64,000 nucleotides of DNA from CBDBKE01 sp965218055 (GCA_965218055.1 CBDCKA010000002.1:2542001-2606000); one strand, 5' to 3'. Positions 8,224-16,619 are shown, numbered from the stretch's first letter. A program made the numbers and translations. The notes: generated by a model not told the origin, from the letters alone.

Positions 8224-8622
8224 TTACTTCTTCTCCTGCAGATCGAGGGCGGCTGAGTTGATGCAGTAGCGCAGGCCGGTAGGGCGAGGGCCGTCCTCAA
8301 AGACGTGTCCCAGATGCGCGTCGCAGCGGGCGCAGGTCACCTCGGTGCGCGCCATGCCGAGGCTGTGGTCCGGGTGGATGGCGACGTTGTCCCCCTCCAG
8401 CGGCGCATAGAAGCTGGGCCAGCCCGTGCCCGAGTCGAACTTCGTCTCGGAGCTGAACAGCGGCTGGCCGCAGCAAACGCAGGCATAGTTGCCCTGGTCC
8501 TTGGCGTCGCAGTACTCGCCGGTAAACGGCGGCTCGGTGCCCTGCTGACGGGTCACATGGAACTGCTCGGGGGTCAGCTGGGCCCGCCATTCGGCATCGC
8601 TCTTGTGGGTCTTCGCGGCCAT
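8224..8622 (-). CDS. msrB: Peptide-methionine (R)-S-oxide reductase MsrB
   Basis: The product has 132 aa. ATG at 8622 is preceded by GGAGGAGGT. It reduces methionine-R-sulfoxide in proteins. Both zinc-binding CxxC pairs are visible (YACVCCGQPL and CARCDAHLGH), with the SeMSR fold signature FDSGTGWPSFY and the catalytic cysteine in RYCINS near the C-terminus (Cys form, not Sec). It is a single-domain form, probably cytosolic because no signal is seen. It is divergent from the DUF2784 gene. Confidence 0.95.
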   Translation of the reverse strand: MAAKTHKSDAEWRAQLTPEQFHVTRQQGTEPPFTGEYCDAKDQGNYACVCCGQPLFSSETKFDSGTGWPSFYAPLEGDNVAIHPDHSLGMARTEVTCARCDAHLGHVFEDGPRPTGLRYCINSAALDLQEKK

Positions 8623-8699
8623 TCGAAACCTCCTCCACGATTTTACCGCGCTACGGCCGGCTGCGGTGCTCGCTGTTACAATAAAGATGTGGCATTGCT

Positions 8700-9071
8700 G
8701 TGAATCTCTATCTTGCACTGGCCGCGGCTGTCCTGACACTGCATCTGGCCTGGATTGTGTGGGTCGCCCTGGGCTGGCTGCTGACCCGCAGTCGCCCGTG
8801 GCTACGCGCGTTTCACATCTTGTCGCTCCTCTACAGTATTGTCATTGAACTGGGCCCCTGGTGGTGCCCGTTAACTCTGGTGGAGCAGTGGGCGCAGAGT
8901 CGCGCCGGAATGGAACCGTATCGAGACTCTTTCCTCATCCACTACCTGGAGGCGCTGGTGTATCCGAACGTCTCCGAGCCAGTACTGGCCTGGGCCGCAG
9001 CAGGCTTCTGTGCGTTGATTCTCGGGGTGTACGGACTGAGATTTCGGCGGAGGCGAATCGCCGCATGGTAG
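8700..9071 (+). CDS. DUF2784 membrane protein
   Basis: The product has 123 aa from GTG at 8700 and no clear Shine-Dalgarno. Hydrophobic segments at ~5-27, ~35-58 and ~95-114 predict three or four membrane helices. The motif ELGPWWCPLTLVEQWAQ and the following LIHYLEALVYPN are characteristic of the DUF2784 family, whose function is unknown. It is divergent from msrB and 142 bp upstream of ppa. Confidence 0.8.
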   Translation: MNLYLALAAAVLTLHLAWIVWVALGWLLTRSRPWLRAFHILSLLYSIVIELGPWWCPLTLVEQWAQSRAGMEPYRDSFLIHYLEALVYPNVSEPVLAWAAAGFCALILGVYGLRFRRRRIAAW

Positions 9072-9106
9072 CATGGCCGCCAGTCGCAGGCGCCGGGCGC
9101 CCAAAG

Positions 9107-9160
9107 GGGCGAGCCGAGCGGGCAGGGCAGGGAAGCCCTGTCCCGAAGCGGCGCTCGCCC
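9107..9160. other. Strong nested stem-loop between DUF2784 gene and ppa
   Basis: The outer perfect 8-bp stem GGGCGAGC (9107-9114) / GCTCGCCC (9153-9160) encloses a second hairpin centred on CAGGG-AAG-CCCTG (9128-9140), extended by GGG/CCC. No T-run follows. It could be a factor-dependent terminator for the upstream gene or a structured leader of ppa. Confidence 0.5.
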
Positions 9161-9213
9161 GCGCTCGATGCTTCGCTGCGGTTGCACCGGTACTGCAGGG
9201 AGCGGACCTCAGT

Positions 9214-9756
9214 ATGATTCATCCCTGGCATGACATCACGCCCGGTGAAAATATTCCCCAGGAGTTCCTGAGCGTCATCGAGATCCCTTCCGGCTCGAGC
9301 GTCAAGTACGAGCTGGACAAGGAGAGCGGCCTGATCAAACTGGACCGCGTACTGTATTCGGCCGTCTACTATCCTGCCAACTATGGATTCATCCCCCAGA
9401 CGCTGGCCGAGGACGACGACCCGCTCGACGTGCTGGTGCTCTGCCAGGAAACGGTGGTGCCGCTCACCATCATTCACACGCGCACCATCGGGTTGATGAC
9501 CATGATCGACGCCGGCAAGAAGGACCACAAGATTATCGGAGTGGCTACCGAGGACCCGGAATTCACCTCCTTCCGGGAAGCCAGCGAGATGCCGACTCAC
9601 CGGCTCATGATGCTGCGCCGGTTCTTCCAGGACTACAAGCAACTGGAAGGCAAAGCGGTGGAGGTGGACGAGATCCAGCCAGCCGCCGCCGCCTATCCCA
9701 TCATAGAAGACGCTCTGCGCTGTTACAGCGAGCAGCGGCGCCGCGGGTTCAAATAA
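9214..9756 (+). CDS. ppa: Inorganic pyrophosphatase, family I
   Basis: The product has 180 aa from ATG at 9214. It hydrolyses pyrophosphate to phosphate and pulls biosynthetic reactions forward. Family I signatures are visible: the active-site block DDDPLDVLVL with metal-binding Asp residues, IPSGSSVKYELDKESGLIKLDRVL near the N-terminus (substrate-binding Lys/Glu), YPANYGFIPQT, and DAGKKDHKIIGV. Length and motifs are normal for a soluble hexameric bacterial enzyme. Upstream in-frame codons through the hairpin region are not considered coding. Confidence 0.95.
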   Translation: MIHPWHDITPGENIPQEFLSVIEIPSGSSVKYELDKESGLIKLDRVLYSAVYYPANYGFIPQTLAEDDDPLDVLVLCQETVVPLTIIHTRTIGLMTMIDAGKKDHKIIGVATEDPEFTSFREASEMPTHRLMMLRRFFQDYKQLEGKAVEVDEIQPAAAAYPIIEDALRCYSEQRRRGFK

Positions 9757-9797
9757 GGCCGCGTGGCGATCTGAAGGTCGCCGCTACGGCAGCAATT

Positions 9798-10529
9798 TCA
9801 GCTGCCGATTCGGTAGCGGTTGAGTTTCTTGCGGAGTCCTTCGCGGGTCAGTCCCAAGGCGGCGGCCGCCCTCGTGCGGTTATTGCCGTAACGGTTCAGC
9901 GCCTCCTGGACGAGCAGTCGCTCCATTTCCTGTAACAGCGGAAACGGTTCGAGCCTGTCCAGAGGAAGTTCGACCGGACTAAGTTTGCGGCTCTCAGGCT
10001 CGCCGTCTAGACGAAGCCTCGTCGCTGCCGCAGCCTGCTCGAAGGGGCGCGTGAGCAGCTGTAGCAGCTCGGCCATAACATGCTGATCGGTAGGGTCAAA
10101 AGGTCTGTTGCCGCGCTCGACCGCCAGCACAAAGGTGCGGGCTGGAATGCTGCCGGTTTTAGTGCTGCCGATTTTAGTGCTGATAGTGCCAGCCATACCC
10201 ACCACACCCACCACCGGCTGCGTACCCTCGGTGGGGGCATCGAACCCGGCCCGCGAGTAGTAGCGCATGCCAGCCTCCTCCAGCAGCGGCCCCAGCCTTT
10301 CCTGCCTGATGGTTTCCGCCGCCTCCGGTGTCATTCCAGCGCTAGCTATCTCGCCAGCCGCGTCGAAGGCCAGGCCTCGCTTCGCGTTCAACACCTGAAT
10401 TGCCAGCCGCAACCCGGCTTCCAGCAATAGGCGCGAGTCTCCCAGGGCCTTCAGCAATTCCGCCAGCAGCTCCGCGGAAGCCCGGCTCAGCAACTTGGGC
10501 TGCAGTTTGGCCTCTGGCTGTGAGCCCAT
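9798..10529 (-). CDS. GAF-like sensor with Fis-type HTH
   Basis: The product has 243 aa from ATG at 10529; an upstream in-frame start at 10673 would overlap the cyclotransferase remnant. Residues ~15-180 look like a GAF-type sensor (SRLLLEAGLRLAIQVLNAKRG, FVLAVERGNRPFDPTDQHVM). The last 45 residues are a Fis-type helix-turn-helix (ALNRYGNNRTRAAAALGLTR, EGLRKKLNRYRI) as at the C-terminus of NtrC-family regulators. There is no receiver or AAA+ domain, so it is probably a stand-alone DNA-binding regulator. An internal direct repeat encodes STKIGSTKTGS. Confidence 0.7.
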   Translation of the reverse strand: MGSQPEAKLQPKLLSRASAELLAELLKALGDSRLLLEAGLRLAIQVLNAKRGLAFDAAGEIASAGMTPEAAETIRQERLGPLLEEAGMRYYSRAGFDAPTEGTQPVVGVVGMAGTISTKIGSTKTGSIPARTFVLAVERGNRPFDPTDQHVMAELLQLLTRPFEQAAAATRLRLDGEPESRKLSPVELPLDRLEPFPLLQEMERLLVQEALNRYGNNRTRAAAALGLTREGLRKKLNRYRIGS

Positions 10530-10636
10530 GGGTTCGTCCGATGACAACAATCTGAAGGGACCGAGAGGCAGAGCCTCCACGGGAAATCGGAGTATAGCAG
10601 AGCCGCCGCCGAAACTTGAACGAGGCGTTGCCGGCT

Positions 10637-10965
10637 TCAGCCCGGCGGTGTCCGCTTGAGCAGATAGACCCACGCTTGCTGCGGTTCACCGTGCTCGCGC
10701 GTGACGCGTACCGTGGCCCGGTGGAATTGCCTGCCTTCCACCGTGTCCAGGCGCCGCAACGCCGGCTCTCCGGCTCGGGCAGGTGGTAGAGTTCGCCGGG
10801 GATCATCTGGTCGCCAGTGGCCAAAGCTCCTGGGTATCGGCCGAGGTCGTAGAGCTGGCCCGCCATCGAAGCTGAGCCCACAAACTCGGCCTGCAGCCGC
10901 ACCAGCTCGCGGTGAAGGGGCCGGCCCCGCTGCAGCGTGCCATAGACAAACAGATACGAGAGCAT
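10637..10965 (-). pseudogene. Gamma-glutamylcyclotransferase-like gene, frameshifted
   Basis: From ATG at 10965 (AAGGA upstream) one frame encodes MLSYLFVYGTLQRG and continues to GELYHLPEPE. The rest of the family pattern (PALRRLDTVEGRQFHRATV, AWVYLLKR) is in another frame. The break lies at CTCTC around 10766-10770, where the coding strand has a GAGAG run: two extra bases or one missing. The YGTLRRG loop and the Glu-containing catalytic region are both present, so the gene was intact recently or the sequence has an error. The family acts on gamma-glutamyl amino acids or amines. Confidence 0.75.
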
Positions 10966-11069
10966 CGACCGGTCCTTCCGCTCTTGTAGCACAGCTTGTA
11001 TCACAGCCCATGTCACAGCCGGTAGCAGGGGGCCGGAGGCCGTGCCCGCTGCGTGGTATCATCTTCAGG

Positions 11070-12038
11070 ATGGCGTTTCCCACCACACGGCCACGGCGTC
11101 TGCGCCGCAGCGAACTGCTGCGCGCCTTCGTGCGGGAAACCCGGTTGTCGCCGCGCAATCTTGTCTATCCCCTGTTTGTCTGTCCCGGCAGCGGGGTCAA
11201 GCAGGAGATCCGCTCCATGCCGAACCAATACCACTTCTCGGTGGACCGCGTTGCCGAGGAGTGCCGGGAGGCGGCCGACGTGGGCATCCCGGCGGTGCTG
11301 CTGTTCGGCCTGCCGGAGAGCAAGGACGAGGAAGGTTCGGGTGCCTACCAGGACGACGGGATCGTGCAGCGGGGCGTGGAGGCCATCAAGCGCGCGGTTC
11401 CCGAACTGCTGGTGATGACCGATGTGTGCCTGTGCGAGTACACCAGTCACGGACACTGCGGACGCATCCGCGACGGCGACGTGGACAACGACGCCACCCT
11501 GGAGTTGCTGGCGCGGACCGCTGTGTCGCAGGCCCGCTCTGGCGCCGACATCGTGGCTCCCTCGGACATGATGGATGGCCGCGTGGCCGCCGTTCGCAGC
11601 GCCCTAGACGCGGCCGGCTTCAGCCAGGTCGCGATCCTCTCCTATGCCGCCAAGTACGCATCGGTGTTCTATGGCCCATTCCGCGAGGCAGCCGATTCGA
11701 CGCCGCAGTTCGGCGACCGGCGCTCCTACCAGATGGATCCGGCCAACCAGCGTGAAGCGCTACGCGAGGTGGCGCTCGACATCGAGGAAGGCGCCGACCT
11801 GGTCATGGTCAAGCCAGCGATGCCGTATCTGGACGTGATCTGGCGTGTCCGCCAGGAGTTTCAGGTGCCGGTGGCGGCCTATCAGGTCAGCGGCGAGTAT
11901 TCCATGATCCTGGCGGCCGGACGGCTCGGGTGGCTCGATTGCGAACGTGCAATGATGGAGTCACTGGTGGCCATCCGACGCGCTGGTGCGGATATCGTGC
12001 TGACCTATTTTGCCAAGGAAGCAGCGAAGCTGCTCTGA
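11070..12038 (+). CDS. hemB: Delta-aminolevulinic acid dehydratase (porphobilinogen synthase)
   Basis: The product has 322 aa from ATG at 11070. It condenses two 5-aminolevulinates to porphobilinogen in haem biosynthesis. It has the cysteine-rich zinc-site region DVCLCEYTSHGHCG, the catalytic lysines in SYAAKYASVFYGPFREA and in MVKPAMPYLDVI (Schiff base), and the PSDMMDGRV metal/active-site block. Length is normal. It is divergent from the cyclotransferase remnant. Confidence 0.96.
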   Translation: MAFPTTRPRRLRRSELLRAFVRETRLSPRNLVYPLFVCPGSGVKQEIRSMPNQYHFSVDRVAEECREAADVGIPAVLLFGLPESKDEEGSGAYQDDGIVQRGVEAIKRAVPELLVMTDVCLCEYTSHGHCGRIRDGDVDNDATLELLARTAVSQARSGADIVAPSDMMDGRVAAVRSALDAAGFSQVAILSYAAKYASVFYGPFREAADSTPQFGDRRSYQMDPANQREALREVALDIEEGADLVMVKPAMPYLDVIWRVRQEFQVPVAAYQVSGEYSMILAAGRLGWLDCERAMMESLVAIRRAGADIVLTYFAKEAAKLL

Positions 12039-12060
12039 AGTTAAGGCAGGGGGACGTTCT

Positions 12061-12447
12061 ATGCCTGAGGTGAGGTGGAAGTCCTTTGCTGAATTGAGTC
12101 CTGAACGGGAGTACCTTGCGCTAACTTCCCACCTTCGTCTCAAGCGGTATCGGACGATCCCCAGGTTCTTAGGCTTTTCACGCGAGATCGAGACCCAATT
12201 GCGCGAGTCCAAGGGGCTGGTCGGATACTCGCTCCGGGCGCACCTGTTCAGCCGGAGATTTTTGACATTGTCATTGTGGGAAGGTGAGCAAGCCCTTGGG
12301 GAGTTTGTCCGAAAGATACCCCATGGCCGCGTGATGAGAGCGCTTGTGCCGCACATGGATGAGACGAAGTTTGTTAGATGGAAATTCTCAGGGTCTGGAA
12401 TTCCGCCGTCCTGGGATGAGGGGCTTAAGCAGTTGGAGGCGGGCTAG
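12061..12447 (+). CDS. DUF3291/CrtA-like monooxygenase-fold protein
   Basis: The product has 128 aa from ATG at 12061, with AGGGGGA upstream and 22 bp after hemB. The pattern EYLALTSHLRLKRYRTIPRF ... GLVGYSLRAHLFSRRFLTLS LWEG ... DETKFVRWKFSG resembles small dimeric alpha-beta-barrel proteins such as DUF3291 and spheroidene monooxygenase (CrtA)-like families. The substrate is unknown. Its position suggests co-transcription with hemB and a possible haem link, which is inference only. Confidence 0.6.
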   Translation: MPEVRWKSFAELSPEREYLALTSHLRLKRYRTIPRFLGFSREIETQLRESKGLVGYSLRAHLFSRRFLTLSLWEGEQALGEFVRKIPHGRVMRALVPHMDETKFVRWKFSGSGIPPSWDEGLKQLEAG

Positions 12448-12535
12448 GCTCTGACTGAGAGTGGTGCTCAAGATCCTTAGGACAAAGCCATATTTCGTTG
12501 GGATCAGAGAGAAATTGTGCTCTGAAGGATTTCCA

Positions 12536-14159
12536 ATGTGGGCCGATCGGAAGAGCCGACATCTACTGGTTGTGTGGCTGGTGGCTGTATGGCTGGCGGC
12601 GGCCGTGCTGGCCTCAGCCGCCGCGCCGGCCAAGACCAAGGCGGCGACCAGTGCCAGCCAGCTCCGTCGACGGATCGCAGCGATCCTGGCGGAGCGCGAC
12701 GCCCGCCGTGCGCACTGGGGCCTCAAGGTCGTCTCGCTGAAGACCGGCAAGACCCTCTACAAGCGCAATGCGCAGAAGTTTTTCACTCCGGCCTCGAACA
12801 ACAAGCTGTTCACCACAGCGCTGGCGCTCGCCACGCTGGGGCCGCAGTTCCGCTTCTACACGACGGTGGAAAGCGAAGTAGCGCCGGACGCGAACGGGCG
12901 GCTCGACGGCGACCTATGGCTCGTGGGTCGCGGCGATCCCAACCTGTCGGCGCGCGTCTTGCCCTACGAGGGCAAGACCCGGCGCGAAGGGCCGCCGCTG
13001 CGGGCGCTGGACTTGCTGGCCGAGCAGGTCGCCGCCAGCGGCATCCGCCGCGTAAGTGGCGACCTGATCGCCGACGATACCTACTTTGTCTTCGAACGCT
13101 ATGGGGCAGGCTGGACCTACGACGATCTGCTGTGGTCCTACGGCGCGCCGGTGTCGGCGCTCAGCGTGAACGACAACGTCCTGGTCGTGGAGGTGCTGCC
13201 TGGCGAGAGGCCAGGAGACCCGGCACTGGTCAATCTGGAGCCCGACCAGGACTACTACCGCATCGAGAATCGGGTGGTCACGGTGCAAGCACGCAGGCGG
13301 CAATCGGGCCGGCGACGCTCGGTCTCGAAGGCTGGCGGTGGCGTCGCGTCGCGTCGCATCTCCGTCCGTCGCGAGCCGGGCAGCTACACGCTGAAGTTGT
13401 GGGGACGCATTCCGATCGGCGGCCGTGGAGCCCGTGAGAAGGTGGCGCTGGAGGACCCGGCGTTGTTTGCCGGCAAGTACCTGCACGCAGCCCTGCGGCA
13501 GCGCGGCGTTGTGGTGGAGGGACAGGTGCGTGCCCAGCACGCGCACCCCGCCGAGTTTGAGGATTTGAAGACCATCGGCGAGCCTCCGATCCCGGCGGAA
13601 ATCCCCCGTCGCAGGGTGCTGGCCAGCCACGAGTCTCTCCCGTTGGTGGAAGACCTGAAGGTGGTCAACAAGATCAGCCAAAACCTGCATGCCGAAATCT
13701 TGCTGCGCACCGTCGCCCGCGAGCGGCGCGGCATTGGCAGCGTGGCCGCCGCGATGGAAGAACTCAAGGAGTTTCTGAATCAGGCGGGCGTTCCCAAGGA
13801 TGAGTATTTGTTCTTCGACGGGTCAGGGCTTTCACGCCGGAACCTGGTGACGCCCGCCGCCGTAGTGGCACTACTCAAGCACATGGACCGCGGGCGCTTC
13901 CGGGATACCTGGCTGGACCTGCTTCCGGGCGGGCGTGGACGGCACCCTCAAGCGGCGGTTGCGTAACACTCCCGCGACGGGCCGCGTGCTGGCCAAGACC
14001 GGCATGCTGGGGCACGTCACTGTACTGGCTGGCTATGCCACCACACAGAGCGGAGCGCGCCTGGCGTTTTCCATTATGGTGAACAACCACAAGCTGCGCG
14101 GCCGTCGGATCACCCGACTGATTGACCGCATCTGCCTCACGCTGGTCCAGGACCGCTAA
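12536..14159 (+). pseudogene. dacB: PBP4-type D-Ala-D-Ala carboxypeptidase, frameshifted near 3' end
   Basis: ATG at 12536 (GAAGGA upstream) begins a signal peptide (VVWLVAVWLAAAVLASAAA) and the class C PBP4 domain. It carries SxxK as TPASNNKLFTTA and SxN in SGLSRRN. The frame ends at 13966 after WLDLLPGG, while the KTG box (GRVLAKTGMLGH) and the C-terminus continue in the next frame to 14159. The expected LLPVAGVDGTLKRR is restored if two bases are added near 13926-13932. Without them the protein lacks the KTG motif and should be inactive. It trims or cross-cleaves peptidoglycan in the periplasm. Confidence 0.85.
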
Positions 14160-14162
14160 ACC

Positions 14163-14231
14163 CAGTAGGCTGTAGGCAGTAAGAAGTACCTGCTAACTGC
14201 TCCCTGGCGTTCGCCGACGCCCAGCCTACTG
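14163..14231. repeat. Inverted repeat between dacB and tatA
   Basis: CAGTAGGCTG (14163-14172) is exactly complementary to CAGCCTACTG (14222-14231), with ~49 bases between. A related GGCAGTAGGCTGGGGA string occurs at ~63286. It may be a dispersed extragenic repeat or a weak terminator for dacB. Confidence 0.45.
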
Positions 14232-14303
14232 CCCCCTGGTTTTCACAGGATTCCGGGCTTGCGCAGCAGCTTTCTGCGATACAATACATTAAGGAGGTAA
14301 ATT

Positions 14304-14525
14304 GTGCCGTTCCCCATTGGCTTACCTTTGGCAGTATTCCCCGCCGTCGGGCCGGCCGAACTGTTGGTGATCCTGGGGATCGCCGTGCTGATCTTCGGCG
14401 GCCGCAAACTTCCTGAACTGGGCAAGGGAATCGGCGAGGGCATCAAGAACTTCAAGCAAGCCCTGCGCGGCGAAGAGAGCAAGCCCGAGCGCAGCGAAGA
14501 GAAGAAGTCCGAGCAGGCCTCCTGA
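14304..14525 (+). CDS. tatA: Sec-independent protein translocase TatA/E
   Basis: The product has 73 aa from GTG at 14304 behind a near-perfect AAGGAGGT. It has one N-terminal membrane helix with GPAELLVILGIAVLIFGGRK, the TatA FG hinge and an amphipathic helix (LPELGKGIGEGIKNFKQAL), followed by a charged tail. It forms the pore component of the twin-arginine translocase and so could serve the DUF1501 protein. It stands alone: no tatB or tatC is in the window. Confidence 0.93.
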   Translation: MPFPIGLPLAVFPAVGPAELLVILGIAVLIFGGRKLPELGKGIGEGIKNFKQALRGEESKPERSEEKKSEQAS

Positions 14526-14536
14526 AAGACTCCACT

Positions 14537-15190
14537 TTACGGTGAGCGGTCGTGGCCGGCGCCCTCGCCGGAGGGGCACGCGTGAGCTTGCTTGAGCAGG
14601 CGGTAGAGGGTCGGCACAGGCAGCCCCACCACGTTGAAGTAACAACCCTCAATCCACTCAACAAATTTGGAAGCCAGGCCCTGGATGGCATAGGAGCCGG
14701 CTTTGTCCAGCGGTTCGCCGGTGGCCACGTACTGGCGGATTTCTTCTTCCGTTAGGGGACCAAACCGAACCTGGGTACGCACGGTCTCCACCCAGCGGCG
14801 CCCGATTGGCGCTTCCAGCACGCAGAGGCCGGTCAGCACGACGTGGGTGCGGCCACTGAGCAGTCGCAACATGGAAGCGGCACCTGAGGCCGAATCCGGC
14901 TTGCCCAGTACTGTCTGGTTCACCAGCACCACCGTGTCGGCAGCCACAATGAGCCGGGTTTCACCAGGCCTGTCGGCGGCCACCTGCTCTGCCTTGGCCA
15001 CCGCCATGCGGCGGACAAATTGTTCCCCTGTTTCGCCGGGCTGGATCAGTTCGGGAATGTTGCTGGCTATGGCCTCAAAGCTAATCCCGGCCGCGCGCAG
15101 CAGCTCCTGGCGTCGCGGTGAAGCGGAGGCCAGCAGCACCGATTCGTTGCGCGGTCCCTCCTGCGGTCTGGGGTGCGGCGGCCCTGGCAT
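14537..15190 (-). CDS. maf: Maf-like nucleoside triphosphate pyrophosphatase
   Basis: The product has 217 aa from ATG at 15190; GTG at 15202 is an alternative. The N-terminal Maf signature LLASASPRRQELLRAAGI, ADTVVLVNQTVLGKP, and the C-terminal YVATGEPLDKAGSYAIQG and GCYFNVVGLPVPTLY are all present. The family hydrolyses non-canonical or UTP/dTTP-type nucleotides. It converges on tatA with 11 bp between stops and is divergent from the TGA-containing gene (32 bp between starts). Confidence 0.93.
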   Translation of the reverse strand: MPGPPHPRPQEGPRNESVLLASASPRRQELLRAAGISFEAIASNIPELIQPGETGEQFVRRMAVAKAEQVAADRPGETRLIVAADTVVLVNQTVLGKPDSASGAASMLRLLSGRTHVVLTGLCVLEAPIGRRWVETVRTQVRFGPLTEEEIRQYVATGEPLDKAGSYAIQGLASKFVEWIEGCYFNVVGLPVPTLYRLLKQAHACPSGEGAGHDRSP

Positions 15191-15222
15191 GGTAAAATGC
15201 ACCTTCTTAGTAAAGTTAGCAC

Positions 15223-16170
15223 ATGATGCGGAAAGAAACCTTCGGGGCGCTGGCGACGCTGCCGCTGTTGGCGCTACTGTTGGCCGCGCCGGTGGGCAAG
15301 CCGCTACAGGTAAACGCTGCTCCCGCTGCTCCAGCCGCCACCTACCTGGCGTACACCGGCTGCCTGCTTGGCCAGATGGAACCCTGTGGCTGACCCAGGA
15401 ATCCGACGGGCGGTCTGGCCCGTCGCGCGACGTTCCTGAAGCAGTTTCTCGCGGATCACGGGGCGGACACCGTCTTTCAGGTGGATGCCGGGGGCCTGTT
15501 CAATCCTCTGGCGCCGAAGCTCTCGGGGGCGCGCGGCATGTTGGAGGGTGTGGCCAGCTTGGGCGTCGAAATCGTCAACCTGACCCCAGGCGACGCGCGG
15601 GTCCTGCGGCAGCTGGGCGCAATCGGCAAGCGCCAGAGGCCGCAATTTGTCTCCGCCAACGTTTTTGGGCCGGAGGGGAAAGTGGTCGCTCCACCCTACG
15701 TTGTGCGCCGGGCAGCCGACGGCAGGCGTATTATCTTTCTGGGCCTTTCCTCGGTCCGCCGCCATGAGACCTTTGGCCACAAGGTGGACGACCCGCGAGA
15801 GACCCTGCGCCGCCTGCTACCCCACGTCCGGCAGGACGGGGACCTGGTGGTGGTGCTGGCCTACATGTCAAACCGCGAGGTCGTGGATATCGCGGCCAAC
15901 GTTCCGGGCGTCGACGTGATTGTTTCCGCCTACGAACAGCAGTCGGCGGCGCCGCCCTATCAGATCGGCGGTGCCTGGATCTTGCAGTCACAGTACGAAG
16001 GCCGCTTCGTCGGCTACATAGGGCTGAGGTGGTCGGACGAAGGACGCCTGGAGAAGCTCGAACAGTACGCGTACGCGGTGTTGGATGCCAGCTTCGCGGA
16101 TGATCCGGAGATGGCGGAGCTGGTCGCCAGTAGCAAACCGGTGGCCGCACCAATCAGGCCGAACCCATGA
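15223..16170 (+). CDS. Candidate selenoprotein: UshA-like 5'-nucleotidase-fold protein with in-frame TGA
   Basis: From ATG at 15223 (a second ATG at 15226) the frame encodes a signal peptide (LATLPLLALLLAAPVG), then TYLAYTGCLLGQMEPCG, then TGA at 15391-15393 (codon 57). It continues in the same frame as PRNPTGGLARRATFLKQFL to a stop at 16170, 315 residues if TGA is decoded. Relatives of this secreted metallophosphatase family carry EPCGC followed by GGLxRR, so TGA falls on the second Cys. A hairpin at 15404-15425 fits a bacterial SECIS. The usual metal ligands look lost (VDAGGLF, LAYMSN, SAYEQQ), pointing to a role other than phosphohydrolysis. The stop overlaps the next gene by ATGA. The alternatives are a nonsense mutation or a base-call error. 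No sel genes are in the window. Confidence 0.6.
15404..15425 (+). promoter_or_regulatory. SECIS-like hairpin downstream of in-frame TGA
   Basis: A perfect 8-bp stem CGACGGGC (15404-15411) / GCCCGTCG (15418-15425) carries the six-base loop GGTCTG. The loop starts 18 nt after the TGA, and its first two bases are G. Known bacterial SECIS elements have their apical loop 16-37 nt after UGA with G in the first two positions. The E. coli fdhF loop is AGGUCU with a 17-nt distance, so both spacing and loop sequence match well. SelB binding itself is inference. Confidence 0.6.
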
Positions 16171-16619
16171 GACCGCTGCACACGCTGTTGCCCCATTTGC
16201 TGCGCAAGCAGCCGCAGAAGCACCTGCCGGTGGAAGAGATCGTGCGTTCCGTGTGGGCGCACCTGGTGGGCCGCCAGATCGCCGCGCGCTCCCAGGTGTT
16301 TCAGCTTTACCGGGAAACCCTGATCGTGCACGTGCCTGACCGCGCCTGGCAGAAACAACTGCGGCGACTGGAGAGACAACTGCTGGCGCGCGTCAACCGG
16401 CTGCTGGGACAGCGCCTGGTGACGGGAATGGATTTCCGCGTGGACACAAGCCTGGCAGCCCCAGCCGGCTCTACTCAGCAACCACCTCGCAAAGGCCCAG
16501 CCCGGGAAGAGGCGCCTGCGTGGGATGCCGAACTGGAAGATTCGGCCCGTGCAATCACCGACCCGGAATTGCGCGCGCTGTTTCTCCGGGCTTCGCAAAA
16601 AATGCTGCGCGAAGGATAA
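16167..16619 (+). CDS. DUF721 / DciA-like protein
   Basis: The product has 150 aa from ATG at 16167, overlapping the stop of the TGA-containing gene by four bases. The DUF721 core is present: VEEIVRSVWAHLVGRQIAAR, LIVHVPDRAWQKQLRRLERQ, LLARVNRLLGQRLVTGMDFRV. A low-complexity linker and a short C-terminal helix follow. DciA proteins load the replicative DnaB helicase in many bacteria. That role is inferred from the family. Confidence 0.75.
   Translation: MRPLHTLLPHLLRKQPQKHLPVEEIVRSVWAHLVGRQIAARSQVFQLYRETLIVHVPDRAWQKQLRRLERQLLARVNRLLGQRLVTGMDFRVDTSLAAPAGSTQQPPRKGPAREEAPAWDAELEDSARAITDPELRALFLRASQKMLREG

Noticed and set aside
13920..13940. Programmed ribosomal frameshift in dacB
   Set aside because: There is no slippery heptamer of the X-XXY-YYZ type or stimulatory structure at the break; an indel is simpler.
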